Shown: positions 9,402-18,436 of the stretch, one piece after another
Numbering within the stretch: position 1 is the first letter of the stretch
How the letters are laid out: the number at the start of each line of letters is the position of its first letter
Assembly: GCA_965250195.1 (NCBI GenBank)
Contig: OZ252295.1
Location: 2,108,001-2,172,000, forward strand
Direction: 5' to 3'
Length of the DNA stretch: 64,000 nucleotides
From: CAUZIR01 sp965250195
GTDB lineage: Bacteria; Chloroflexota; Dehalococcoidia; Lucifugimonadales; UBA2962
Translations under genes and position numbers: made by a program
Notes under the pieces: generated by a model
Databases searched by the model: none
Seen by the model: the letters and a program-made list of their open reading frames with translations, nothing else
What the model was told of the DNA's origin: nothing

Positions 9402-9561
9402 GTTTGGTCTCCAAAGAACTGGTTGAAATCGAGCGTTGTTGCCGCCTCCGGCCGCTGGGATTGTACAGGCCTCCACCGGGCCGTTATGAGGGGACGGCGA
9501 ACAACCTCGGAAGCCGATGGTGCAGCCGTCCGTGCCCTTGTTTACATCGAGCCACAAGGGG

Positions 9562-9590
9562 TTGACAACAAAAATACCGGCATGTATCGT
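9562..9590 (+). promoter_or_regulatory. sigma-70-type promoter for the substrate-binding protein gene
   Basis: A perfect -35 TTGACA (9562-9567), a 17-base spacer and a -10 TATCGT (9585-9590; four of six consensus bases) lie about 100 bases before the start at 9693. This is one of the clearest promoters in the window. Confidence 0.55.
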
Positions 9591-9692
9591 ACCCCGGTCG
9601 TAGGCACGAGGTGTGCCGCCGTTTGCCTGTGTTGCTCGCCCACGTGGGCCGAGGTACAGGCATCGGAAGGAAAATAGGCTACGGAGGAGAAT

Positions 9693-11504
9693 ATGAGACG
9701 TTTGGCGATACCTTTCGTCCTTGCCGCGGTCATCGCGGTCGTCGCAGCTGCCTGCTCGAGCGATCCTGAGATCGTCGAAGTAGAAAAGATCGTAGAGGTC
9801 GCAGGTGAGACGGTCACGGAGATCGTTGAGGTAGAGAAGATCGTTGAGGTTGCTGGTGAGACGGTCACTGAGATCGTCGAGGTAGAGAAGATCGTCACGG
9901 AGACGGTTATCGAAGAGATAATCGTTCAAACTGAGAAGATCCTCGTTGCGACCCCGACCCCCGACGTTGGAACCACTGGTCCTTCGTTTGGTGGTGAGCT
10001 GAGAATCGTTTCTCAGGGCTCCATCAGCACACTCGACCCGGTCTTCTCGCTTTTCTACGTCGTTAACGCCGTAGGAACGCAGATTTATGAAGGCCTTTAC
10101 GGGTGGGATGGCAACCTGGAAGCGCAGCCGCGTGTCGCCGAATCGTTCGAAACGAACGCTGATGGCACCGAGTACACGTTCAAGTTGCGGTCCGGTGTCA
10201 AGTTCCACGATGGCTCTACTGTCACGACAGCTGACGTGATTGCATCCATCAACCGGTGGCGAGACGCCGGTACCCCGGCGGCCGGCATTGTTCGCCGGTT
10301 CACCGATGACGACGCTCTTCAGGCAGTCGATGACACCACGTTTACGTGGAGTTTCGACGAGCCCCTGGGTGCAGTCATCTTCATCCTCGGCATCCCTCAC
10401 GGGCTAATGCCGATGACGACGGCAGCCAATGCGGCAACGCCGTTCACCGAGCCGGTTCCCAATAACATTGGTACTGGTGCGTACAAGTTCGTTGAGTGGC
10501 TCCAGGGCGACCGTGTCGTGCTCGAGCGATTCGATGACTACAGCGCCAGGTCCGAGGCGAGCAGCCCCGGAGCGTACGCAGGCGAGAACATCGCCTACCT
10601 GGACACCCTGACGTTCCTGGAGATCCCGGACGAAGAGACGAAGATTGCTGGTCTGGAGACCGGTGAGTGGGACGTCGTTGACGGCGCCGCATTCGACTTC
10701 TTCGCTCGCCTGACGGAAGACCCCGAAATCGGCGTTGCCCTGTACAAGCCGGGTAACCGCTCGAACATCTACCTGAACCCACAGATTCCCCCGTTCAGCT
10801 ACCTGAAGGGCCGACAGGCTCTGATGACTGGCATCGACGTCGAGGACTTCATGTTCGCCCTCGGCCCGAACGACCTGTGGATCACATGCCCCGCGCTGTA
10901 CTACTGCGGCACGCCGCTTGAGACCGACATCGGACACCGGTTCGACGTTGAACTCTCCGACGGCACAACGCAGACCATCGGTTACGACGTCAACAACATG
11001 ACGCTTGCTCAGCAGCTGCTGAACGAGTCTGACTATGCTGGCGAGACCGCCGTTATCCTCAACCCGACAGACTACGGCACCATCACCCCTCTGGGTCCGG
11101 TCCTGAAGTCCGTCATGGAAGAGATCGGCTACGCTGTCGAGATGCCTGCCCTGGACTGGGCGACGGTTACCTCGATGTTCGGTAACACCGACTCCTACAG
11201 CCTGGCGACTGACTGGTACTCCCACTGGTGCTGCGGCAACCCGATTCAGGACCACCTGATCTCCGGGACGCTGGACTTCATCATCCGTGACGAGGACCTG
11301 ATCAACCTCCAGCTCGAGTTCGTTCGCGAGACCGACGCCGGTAAGCGCTTCGAAATCGTTGAGGAGATCCAGCAGCAGCGCTGGCAGAAGGTCACCTCCC
11401 TGTCTCTCGGTCAGTTCTTCCCAATCGTTCCTCATACGAACGAGCTGAAGGGCTTCGAGGTCAAGGCGATTCCGTTCTACATCAACACTTGGGTAGAGCG
11501 TTAA
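9693..11504 (+). CDS. ABC transporter substrate-binding lipoprotein, family 5 (peptide/nickel type), with repeat stalk
   Basis: This 603-residue exported lipoprotein has a hydrophobic signal ending in the lipobox VAAAC with the acylated Cys at residue 21. Residues about 26-60 are an imperfect repeat of EIVEVEKIVEVAGETVT, probably a stalk raising the domain off the membrane. From about residue 100 it is a classic SBP_bac_5 domain (LDPVFSLFYVVNAVGTQIYEGLY, KFHDGSTVTTADV). The start ATG has a GGAGGAG ribosome site. It stands alone, with its own promoter and terminator; no permease or ATPase adjoins it. The DppBC-type permeases at 25.6 kb are possible partners, which is inference. The ligand is unknown. 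Confidence 0.93.
   Translation: MRRLAIPFVLAAVIAVVAAACSSDPEIVEVEKIVEVAGETVTEIVEVEKIVEVAGETVTEIVEVEKIVTETVIEEIIVQTEKILVATPTPDVGTTGPSFGGELRIVSQGSISTLDPVFSLFYVVNAVGTQIYEGLYGWDGNLEAQPRVAESFETNADGTEYTFKLRSGVKFHDGSTVTTADVIASINRWRDAGTPAAGIVRRFTDDDALQAVDDTTFTWSFDEPLGAVIFILGIPHGLMPMTTAANAATPFTEPVPNNIGTGAYKFVEWLQGDRVVLERFDDYSARSEASSPGAYAGENIAYLDTLTFLEIPDEETKIAGLETGEWDVVDGAAFDFFARLTEDPEIGVALYKPGNRSNIYLNPQIPPFSYLKGRQALMTGIDVEDFMFALGPNDLWITCPALYYCGTPLETDIGHRFDVELSDGTTQTIGYDVNNMTLAQQLLNESDYAGETAVILNPTDYGTITPLGPVLKSVMEEIGYAVEMPALDWATVTSMFGNTDSYSLATDWYSHWCCGNPIQDHLISGTLDFIIRDEDLINLQLEFVRETDAGKRFEIVEEIQQQRWQKVTSLSLGQFFPIVPHTNELKGFEVKAIPFYINTWVER
9768..9905 (+). repeat. 51-bp tandem repeat encoding the lipoprotein stalk (about 2.7 copies)
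   Basis: Two full 51-base units and one partial unit encode the 17-residue EIVEVEKIVEVAGETVT. The DNA copies differ mainly at third codon positions, so the protein repeat appears to be kept by selection. It lies directly after the lipobox. Confidence 0.8.
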
Positions 11505-11535
11505 GACCTGAGCAACCCTTAATAGGGAGCTAATT

Positions 11536-11570
11536 AAGGCCCGCAGCCGGTGAGGGCTGCGGGCCTTTTT
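11536..11570 (+). terminator. Rho-independent terminator after the substrate-binding protein
   Basis: A perfect 13-bp stem (11536-11548 with 11555-11567) has a short loop and is followed by a T run. It lies about 30 bases after the stop at 11504. Confidence 0.9.
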
Positions 11571-11734
11571 GCTTTCTTCGTCGTTGGTGGGACGGAATCT
11601 CTCCGGACAAAATTTTCGCTAACCGCACCACATAGGCGCTAGTGCACCTTGCCGCCTATGGTAAAATGGCCCCCAGTCGCTCGATGAATCGGGCAACGTA
11701 ATTGGTACGTAATTGCTAACCGTTGAACTCCCTA

Positions 11735-13381
11735 ATGTCAGGCAAACCGCTCTTCCACCTGAGACCGTCGCTCTTTGGTGTATTTCTGTTGCTGGCAACG
11801 CTTGTCACCTCGGTGGCCTGCTCAAACGTGTCCGCCGCCGAACCGGTGAGCGGCCCGGCCGTCATCGGTGACGAACCCACGATCAAGACACACTTCAGCC
11901 AGGCGGCCATCGACGCCGGGCAGGTGACCCTCGAAGAGCTCGTGGAACAGGGCCTGCTCCTGTTCACGGCCCAGTTCAATACCCTGGACGGTGCTGGACG
12001 ACCCGAGACCACGGGAGTTGGCGACAGCCCGTTTAGAGAGAGGCGCGAGTTCCCAGATAACTTCAACCGTATTTCCGGGCCGGACGCCGGGTCATGCGTC
12101 GCCTGCCACAGTCAGCCCCTCATCGGCGGCGCTGGCGACAACGTGACCAACATCTTCGTCGATGCCGAGTTGCACCCGTTCGCCAACTTCGACGGCGGCG
12201 ACGGCGATGCGTTCAAGACCAACCTCACCCTCCAGACCGTCGGGCCCGAGCGTAACTCGGTGGGCCTCTTCGGGTCCGGTATCATCGAGATGCTGGCCCG
12301 CGAGATGACCTTCGAAATGCAGGGGATTCGGGACTCGGCTCTCAGGGACGCCAGGGAGACCGGCGCCGAGATCACCAGGGCGCTCGCCACCAAGGGCGTC
12401 GACTTTGGCAGCATCACCGTGCGGCCGGACGGGACTATCGACACCTCGGGCGTCGAAGGCTTGGATAGCGACCTGATCATAAAACCGTTTCACCAGAAGG
12501 GTGCGGTGGTCTCGCTTAGAGAGTTCGCGGTCAAAGGCATGAACAACCACCACGGAATGCAGGCCGCCGAGCGCTTCCGGGACGGGGTCGACGCCGACGG
12601 TGACGGCGTAGTCAACGAACTGACGAGAGGCGACCTGACGGCCATTGTGGCGTTCATGGTCAGCCTACCGGTGCCTGGGCGCGTGATGCCTACCGACCCG
12701 GCCGCGCTGGCCGCTGCGGAGCGCGGCGAGGAGTTGTTCGCCACCATCGAGTGCACCCAGTGTCACCGCACCACGCTCAGGTTGGATAGCCCGGTGTTTA
12801 CAGAGCCGAACCCGTTCAACCCGCCGGGTAAACTGACGCTGGCGGACGTCTCCCAGCCGCTGTCCATCGACCTGACGGCAGACGGCACCGGGCCGTTCTT
12901 GGACCTCGAGTCTGACGGTTCACTACTGGTGCCGGCGTTTACCGATCTCAAGCGCCATGACATGGGCCCGGCGCTGGACACCGACGCCGTTCGGCAGGGC
13001 GCCATACCGACCGAGATGTGGCTGACCCGCAAGCTTTGGGGAGTGGCGTCGGAAGCGCCCTTCCTGCACCACGGCAGGGCCACCCTCCTGTCGGAGGCGA
13101 TACTGCTGCACGGCGGCGAAGCGGAGCCGCAGCGATTGGCGTACGAGGCCTTGTCCTCGGACGACCAGGCCGCGATCGTCGAATTCATCAAGACGCTTCA
13201 AATACTCCCGCAAGGCGCCGGACAGGTAGTAATCGACAGCGGGGCGTCCGTGACTGACGGCGACGGCCTGGGCACCGCTGCAATGGCGGTAATCGGCGGA
13301 GTCGTCGGCGGAGCGATCCTGTTGTTGGCGGCGTTCGTGGCACTGGCGCTCGCCAGGCGACGGCGCGACGCCGCAGCCTGA
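11735..13381 (+). CDS. di-heme oxidoreductase (DHOR-type) lipoprotein with C-terminal membrane anchor
   Basis: The protein has about 548 residues. The signal ends at a lipobox-like VTSVAC; a TTG 12 bases upstream is an alternative start, and neither start has a clear ribosome site. Two heme-c motifs are visible: CVACH near residue 120 and CTQCH near residue 345. The LWGVASEAPFLHHGRATLLSEAILLHGGEA-type C-terminal region (only part is quoted by family) is typical of the di-heme oxidoreductase/putative peroxidase family. The last 40 residues form a transmembrane helix with an RRRRD stop-transfer. It would act outside the membrane in electron transfer or oxidation. It is followed closely by a CRTAC1 protein and a TPR lipoprotein, likely one exported unit. 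Confidence 0.88.
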   Translation: MSGKPLFHLRPSLFGVFLLLATLVTSVACSNVSAAEPVSGPAVIGDEPTIKTHFSQAAIDAGQVTLEELVEQGLLLFTAQFNTLDGAGRPETTGVGDSPFRERREFPDNFNRISGPDAGSCVACHSQPLIGGAGDNVTNIFVDAELHPFANFDGGDGDAFKTNLTLQTVGPERNSVGLFGSGIIEMLAREMTFEMQGIRDSALRDARETGAEITRALATKGVDFGSITVRPDGTIDTSGVEGLDSDLIIKPFHQKGAVVSLREFAVKGMNNHHGMQAAERFRDGVDADGDGVVNELTRGDLTAIVAFMVSLPVPGRVMPTDPAALAAAERGEELFATIECTQCHRTTLRLDSPVFTEPNPFNPPGKLTLADVSQPLSIDLTADGTGPFLDLESDGSLLVPAFTDLKRHDMGPALDTDAVRQGAIPTEMWLTRKLWGVASEAPFLHHGRATLLSEAILLHGGEAEPQRLAYEALSSDDQAAIVEFIKTLQILPQGAGQVVIDSGASVTDGDGLGTAAMAVIGGVVGGAILLLAAFVALALARRRRDAAA

Positions 13382-13391
13382 CCGTCCGGGA

Positions 13392-15647
13392 ATGTCAGGC
13401 ACCGGAGGCCCAATAGGCCGTTTAAGGGGCTCTACGGGCGTTAGAGCGCACTTTTTGAGCCAGTGGACAGCTCTGCCAGCTGCCTTGGCCGTAACTATGG
13501 TAGTGGCCGCATGCGGCGGGGGCAGTTCAGATTCAGGAAATGCCTTCACCCTCGACTCCCCCGATGCCGGTGGCCCGACCCCGCAGACCGTCGACCCGAC
13601 GCCGACGCAAAGCTCCGATAGTGCCAGCGAGCCGGACTCAACGGTCACCGGGACCCGCGCCCCGGTAATCCCGTTCACCCAGGTCGCGGCTTCGGCGCTC
13701 AGCGAAGGTCCGGACAACTGGAACGACAGGCCCGGCGCAGCGGTGTTCGACTTCGACCGCGACGGCGACCTGGACATCTACATCACCCAGAAGGCGGGCC
13801 ACCCCAACCGGCTTTACGAGAATGACGGCACCGGCATCTTTTCCGACGTGGCCGCTCCTACGGGCGTCGAGTTGATTAACAGCAACAGCACCGGTGCGAT
13901 GGCCTGCGACCTGGACAACGACGGCTACCAGGACATGTACGTTTCGGCCTGGGGCGACCCGGAAGACCAGTTGGACTTCAGATCGCCCTCGGGCACACAG
14001 GGAAATACCGATACGTTGCTGCGCAACAACGGCGACGGCACCTTTACGGACATTTCCGACGCGGCGTTTGGGTCCGACATAAATCTGCGGTCTGCCACCT
14101 CCGTGTCTTGTGCCGACGTGGACGGCGACGGCTTCTTGGATATCTACGTGGCCAACCTGGGGGCGCACGATTTCCGTACATTTAATTCCCCAAGCCACCC
14201 GGGTCACTTCAACGTTTTGTACTTAAACCAGGGCGGCATGACGTTCGCGGAAATCGCTCAGGAGGCCGGTGTCGCTGGCGACCAGATACGCATGCGCGAC
14301 CCGTCCGGTGAGCCCATCATGTTCACCGACCCCGAGAGCGGCGAAACCTTCGAGGGCTGGGACCCGACTCGAAGAGATCGGGCCGGGAACCAGGTGGGCG
14401 AGCCTGCGTCCCAGACCCATGCCACGCTGTTCTTCGACTTTGACGATGACGGCGACCCGGACCTGTTCGTGGCGGACGACGGCGACACCCTGAAGGTTTT
14501 TCGCAATGACACAGTCGATGGTGTCGTGCGGTTCACCGACGTCGGCGCCGCGCTGGGGTTGGACGTTTCGGGCGCCTGGATGGGGTTCGCGCTCGGCGAC
14601 TACGACGGCGATGCGGACCTCGACGTGTTCGTCACCAACATCGGCTCCCACGCCATGCTGAGGAAGCCGCAGGACAATCCGACCGGCTCGTGTGAGTACC
14701 ATCAGCGCTTCGCCTGGGGTACGTGTGCGAACTCGTTGCTGCGCAACGACGGCGCCAGTGATCTCGCCGATTTAGGTAGATCGGGCATCTTCGTTGAGGT
14801 CGGCGGAGAGGTAGAGGTGCTGAAAAGCCCGATTCTTGCACCGACGGCATTGGACGCCGGGAAGATCTACCCGTCCGTGCCCGCTCCCGAAGGCCTGGCC
14901 GCGTACGACTTCGGGTTCGGAGCCACGTTCCTGGACTTCGACAACGACGGCGACCTGGACCTGTACTGGCTGGGGTCGAACAAGAACAGCGGGGCCGGAC
15001 CGGGCGGTGACGTGTATCCCGGTGTCGGTCGGCTGATGCGCAACGACGGCGCCGGGGGCTTTGAAGACATCACTGTGCGCGCCCGAGTGCTCGATATCGC
15101 AGACGTGGACTATTCGATCCTGGACCCGGCCGACCCGGCCTTCGACGCCGTTCGTCAGCGCATCGCCATCCGCTTTCACGAGAACGGCAAGGGCGTGGCC
15201 CACGGCGACTTGAATGGCGATGGCTTCGTCGATCTCGTCGGCACCAACTCCAGCGGCAACATCTGGGAGGGCAACTCGGAGAACCTGGTGGCCTCGCCTG
15301 GACCGGTAATGGTGTGGATGAACGGCGGGGGAGAGGCCCACTGGATTACGCTTAGGCTCAAGGGCCGCATGGCCGTAGACGGCACCGGGAGCAACGCCGA
15401 CGCCATCGGCGCCAGGGTTTTTCTCACGTCTGAACTGGTAGGCGAGGACGTAACAAGAGTGCAGGTGAGGGAGGTCTACGCCGGTGGCAGCTACCTGTCG
15501 CAGGACAGCATCGACCTCGAGTTCGGTTTGGGGCCGGATGACCTGGTAACCGAGATACGCATCCTGTGGCCCAGCGGAACCGAGCAGACGCTGACCGACG
15601 TGGCCCCGGACCAGGTACTGGACGTAGTAGAACCCGCACAAGGTTGA
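13392..15647 (+). CDS. CRTAC1-family FG-GAP/VCBS repeat lipoprotein with UnbV/ASPIC domain
   Basis: This 751-residue lipoprotein has a signal with lipobox VVAAC. From about residue 95 several FG-GAP/VCBS blades carry calcium-type loops (DFDRDGDLD, DLDNDGYQD, DVDGDGFLD, DFDDDGDPD, DFDNDGDLD), suggesting a beta-propeller. The last 110 residues form an UnbV/ASPIC domain (GRMAVDGTGSNADAIGARV, EIRILWPSG). A conserved insert, CEYHQRFAWGTC, is shared with the paralogue at 27.5 kb. It is presumably on the outer face of the cell and binds carbohydrate or protein. It lies 10 bases after the di-heme oxidoreductase, so co-expression is likely. Exact function unknown. Confidence 0.9.
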   Translation: MSGTGGPIGRLRGSTGVRAHFLSQWTALPAALAVTMVVAACGGGSSDSGNAFTLDSPDAGGPTPQTVDPTPTQSSDSASEPDSTVTGTRAPVIPFTQVAASALSEGPDNWNDRPGAAVFDFDRDGDLDIYITQKAGHPNRLYENDGTGIFSDVAAPTGVELINSNSTGAMACDLDNDGYQDMYVSAWGDPEDQLDFRSPSGTQGNTDTLLRNNGDGTFTDISDAAFGSDINLRSATSVSCADVDGDGFLDIYVANLGAHDFRTFNSPSHPGHFNVLYLNQGGMTFAEIAQEAGVAGDQIRMRDPSGEPIMFTDPESGETFEGWDPTRRDRAGNQVGEPASQTHATLFFDFDDDGDPDLFVADDGDTLKVFRNDTVDGVVRFTDVGAALGLDVSGAWMGFALGDYDGDADLDVFVTNIGSHAMLRKPQDNPTGSCEYHQRFAWGTCANSLLRNDGASDLADLGRSGIFVEVGGEVEVLKSPILAPTALDAGKIYPSVPAPEGLAAYDFGFGATFLDFDNDGDLDLYWLGSNKNSGAGPGGDVYPGVGRLMRNDGAGGFEDITVRARVLDIADVDYSILDPADPAFDAVRQRIAIRFHENGKGVAHGDLNGDGFVDLVGTNSSGNIWEGNSENLVASPGPVMVWMNGGGEAHWITLRLKGRMAVDGTGSNADAIGARVFLTSELVGEDVTRVQVREVYAGGSYLSQDSIDLEFGLGPDDLVTEIRILWPSGTEQTLTDVAPDQVLDVVEPAQG

Positions 15648-15661
15648 TACGAGGAAGTGTT

Positions 15662-17191
15662 ATGAGAGGGCATTTGATGAAGCGACCGGCGCTGTTGGTG
15701 GCGGGCGTCACTGCCGCCATGCTGGCGCTGGTCGCGGCGGCGTGCGGAGGCGGCGCGGCCCCGGTTACCGGGGTGATTCCAGACGAAATACAGACGTTCT
15801 CCCAGGACGACCAGGCGGCCATCAACCGGCTGTTCCTCTCGGTACTGAGGTTCCAAGAACAGGGCGACTACGCGAGCTCCATCGAGGTGTTAGACGATCT
15901 ATTGTGCCGGGATCCCGACAACGTTGAAGCCCTGTACCAGCGGGGCAACGCCAACCGGAGAATGGGCCAGTTGGAAGACGCCATAGGCGACTACAGCGCT
16001 GCGCTGCGCCACGACCCCCTCCGGGTCGATGCGTACTTGCGTAGAGGCGTTTCCCACGCCAACCTGGGCCGTTTCGAAGAGGCAATAATCGACTTCGACC
16101 AGGTCATATTGCTCGACGGACCCGACGCCACCATGCTGCGTAACCGGGGCCTGGCCTACTACGAGCTGGGCCGGTGGGAGGAGGCGATCGACGATTTTGA
16201 CCTTGCCATAGTGGCGGACCCAAACATGGCGGTAGCGTTCAACGACCGTGGTCTGTCGTTCGTAAAACTGGGCCAGTACAGGCGGGCCATCGAGGACTTC
16301 GACAGGGCGGTGGATATCAACCCCAACTTCGCCCTGGCCTACGACAACCGGGGCAGTGCCTGGCAGGCCCTGGGCAACTTCAACTGGGCCATCGACGACT
16401 ACGACCGCACCCTGGCCCTCGACCCCACCTACGCCCCCTCGTACAACAACCGGGGCAACGCCTACCGGGGCCTGCACGACCACGAAAGCGCCATCGAGGA
16501 TTACGACGAGGCGATAAGGCTGTCGCCCCGGTCGGCCTCGAACTACTTCAACCGAGGGGTGGCGTTCGGGCTGCTCGGCGAGTGGGCATCGGCGATCAGG
16601 GACTACGGGTTTGCCATCAGCATCGACCCCATCTACTCGGACGCCTACTACAACCGGGGCGGCGCCCTGGGCAACCTGGGAGACTTCGAAGCGGCCCTGG
16701 CCGACCTGACCGCCGTCGTGACCATCCAGCCCCAAAGGGCCGATGCCTACCACTCACGCGCGCTCGCCTTCCTTAACTTGGATGAAGAAGGTTCAGCGCT
16801 CGAAGACCTCAACACTGCGATCTCGCTCGACCCCGCTCTGACCGTCGCCTACTCCGACAGGGGTGTTGCTTACGTAAGGGCGGGAGATTTTGAAAAAGCG
16901 ATATCTGACCTGGACATGGCCATATCACTCGACCCCGACCTGCTCGTCGTCTACGTCAACCGGGGCGTTGCGAGGTACGGGCTTGGTGACTTCGAGGGCG
17001 CGGCGGCCGACCAGAGCCACGTGATCGGGCTCGACCCCGAGCGCCTAGACGCCTACGCCCACCGGTCGCGAGCGCTGACCATGCTGGGCCAGGACGCGGA
17101 GGCCGCGGCCGATATCGCGCTGCTGGCGGACCGGGGCGCGGACGTGGCCGGGCTGGAAGCCGAGTTGGCCGAACTTAGGGCTGCGCGCTAG
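15662..17191 (+). CDS. tetratricopeptide-repeat lipoprotein
   Basis: This 509-residue protein starts at ATG 15662, supported by GAGGAA eight bases upstream; an upstream in-frame start would overlap the previous gene by 80 bases. The signal ends in LVAAAC (lipobox). Nearly the whole mature protein is about twelve consecutive 34-residue TPR units of the form YNNRGNAYxxLGxxxxAIxDYDxAIxLDP. Such solenoids scaffold protein complexes, here on the outer membrane-facing side. It directly follows the CRTAC1 gene and probably assists the same exported cluster. The repeats are close to each other in sequence, which suggests internal duplication. Confidence 0.9.
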   Translation: MRGHLMKRPALLVAGVTAAMLALVAAACGGGAAPVTGVIPDEIQTFSQDDQAAINRLFLSVLRFQEQGDYASSIEVLDDLLCRDPDNVEALYQRGNANRRMGQLEDAIGDYSAALRHDPLRVDAYLRRGVSHANLGRFEEAIIDFDQVILLDGPDATMLRNRGLAYYELGRWEEAIDDFDLAIVADPNMAVAFNDRGLSFVKLGQYRRAIEDFDRAVDINPNFALAYDNRGSAWQALGNFNWAIDDYDRTLALDPTYAPSYNNRGNAYRGLHDHESAIEDYDEAIRLSPRSASNYFNRGVAFGLLGEWASAIRDYGFAISIDPIYSDAYYNRGGALGNLGDFEAALADLTAVVTIQPQRADAYHSRALAFLNLDEEGSALEDLNTAISLDPALTVAYSDRGVAYVRAGDFEKAISDLDMAISLDPDLLVVYVNRGVARYGLGDFEGAAADQSHVIGLDPERLDAYAHRSRALTMLGQDAEAAADIALLADRGADVAGLEAELAELRAAR

Positions 17192-17218
17192 CGGGCCAGA
17201 GGCCACGGGGACAAGACC

Positions 17219-18436
17219 CTAGTGCACCGCCGCGGCGGGTGCCGAGGCGCGCTCGTTTAGCAATCGCCCCTCCCAGAACCGGGAAAGCGCGAACGGCCTG
17301 ATCGGCTCTGGGGTAATCCCGGTGGCTATGAGTTGGGCCATCATGCTCCCGGCCATAGGAGCGGCCTTGAACCCCCAGGTCCCCCAGCCACAGGTGAGGA
17401 GAAACCCGTCGAGGCCGCTCACCCGGCCCATGATCGGCGCGTAGTCCGGCGTCATGTCGCACAGCCCGGACCACTGGCGCAGGACGTTCAGATCGCGCAG
17501 GTCCGGGAACATTTTCAGCACGCTTGCCGACAGGTGGCGGATGGCGTCGAACCCTGAGCGCATGCTGTAGGTCTGGTAGGGGTCGACGCCGCCGCCGATG
17601 ACCACCTCGCCCCGGTCCGTCTGGTAGACGTACGCGTGCAGATTGGCCGACGACATCGACACGTCGATGAACGGTTTTACGGGCTCGGTGACGCCCACCT
17701 GCAATGGGTGAGTCACTATCGGCAAATCGAGATCCGCCATGGCCGCGATGGTAGACGCCCACCCGGCGGTGGCATTCACCACCAGGCCCGCCGAGATCGG
17801 CCCGTTCGCCGTCTCAACCCCGGTGACCCTGTCGCCGGACCTTAGAAGCCCGGTGACCTCAGTGAACGGCCGAATGTGCACGCCCGCGTGGCCCGCACCC
17901 CTCGCATATCCCCAGACGACCGCGTCGTGGCGAATCACGCCGGCCGGTGGGTGGTACAGGGCGGCCAGCACGGGGAAGAGTTTGCCAACGCGCATGTCCA
18001 TCGCCGGAACCAGTTCGGCGATCTCCGCCGGGCCGATCATGCGGCTTTCCACGCCCAGCAGCCGGTTGAAGTCGGCCCTCGTCTGCAAGCCGAACACGGC
18101 GGACTCCGAGTGGCCCAGGTCCAGGCGGCCGGTCTGGTCGAACAGCAGGTTCAGGTCCAGCTCGCCCGAAAGGTCCTCGTAAAGCTTAAGACTCTCCCGG
18201 AAGAAGGGGATCGCTTCCGCGGTGAAGTAGTTCGCCCGCAGGATGGCCGTGGTGCGGGCGCTGCCACCGCCGCCCACATAGCCCCGGTCCAGGACGGCTA
18301 TGTTCGTTATCCCCAGCTTACTGAGGTAATAGGCGGTAGAGAGCCCGTGCACGCCCGCTCCGATGATGACGATGTCGTAACTATCCCTGTGCTCGTAGCG
18401 AGGGAAGAAGTCGCCGGTCTTAAACACCTGCATCAT
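17219..18436 (-). CDS. soxB: sarcosine oxidase-type beta subunit (SoxB/MgdA family FAD oxidoreductase)
   Basis: This 405-residue protein has an N-terminal dinucleotide fold (DIVIIGAGVHGLSTAYYLSKLG) and the DAO-family pattern of heterotetrameric sarcosine oxidase beta subunits, including ARTTAILRANYFTAEAI and CDMTPDYAPIMG. In the known enzyme this subunit binds FAD and covalent FMN and oxidises the N-methyl amine. Here it is the last gene of the operon and overlaps soxG by 4 bases. The same fold is used by N-methylglutamate dehydrogenase (MgdA), which cannot be excluded given the adjoining GMAS-like synthetase. Confidence 0.9.
   Translation of the reverse strand: MMQVFKTGDFFPRYEHRDSYDIVIIGAGVHGLSTAYYLSKLGITNIAVLDRGYVGGGGSARTTAILRANYFTAEAIPFFRESLKLYEDLSGELDLNLLFDQTGRLDLGHSESAVFGLQTRADFNRLLGVESRMIGPAEIAELVPAMDMRVGKLFPVLAALYHPPAGVIRHDAVVWGYARGAGHAGVHIRPFTEVTGLLRSGDRVTGVETANGPISAGLVVNATAGWASTIAAMADLDLPIVTHPLQVGVTEPVKPFIDVSMSSANLHAYVYQTDRGEVVIGGGVDPYQTYSMRSGFDAIRHLSASVLKMFPDLRDLNVLRQWSGLCDMTPDYAPIMGRVSGLDGFLLTCGWGTWGFKAAPMAGSMMAQLIATGITPEPIRPFALSRFWEGRLLNERASAPAAAVH

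Noticed and set aside
8544..10400. 618-codon open frame on the minus strand
   Set aside because: Only the part from ATG 9401 is an amidohydrolase; the rest is antisense to the substrate-binding protein and mirrors its repeats.
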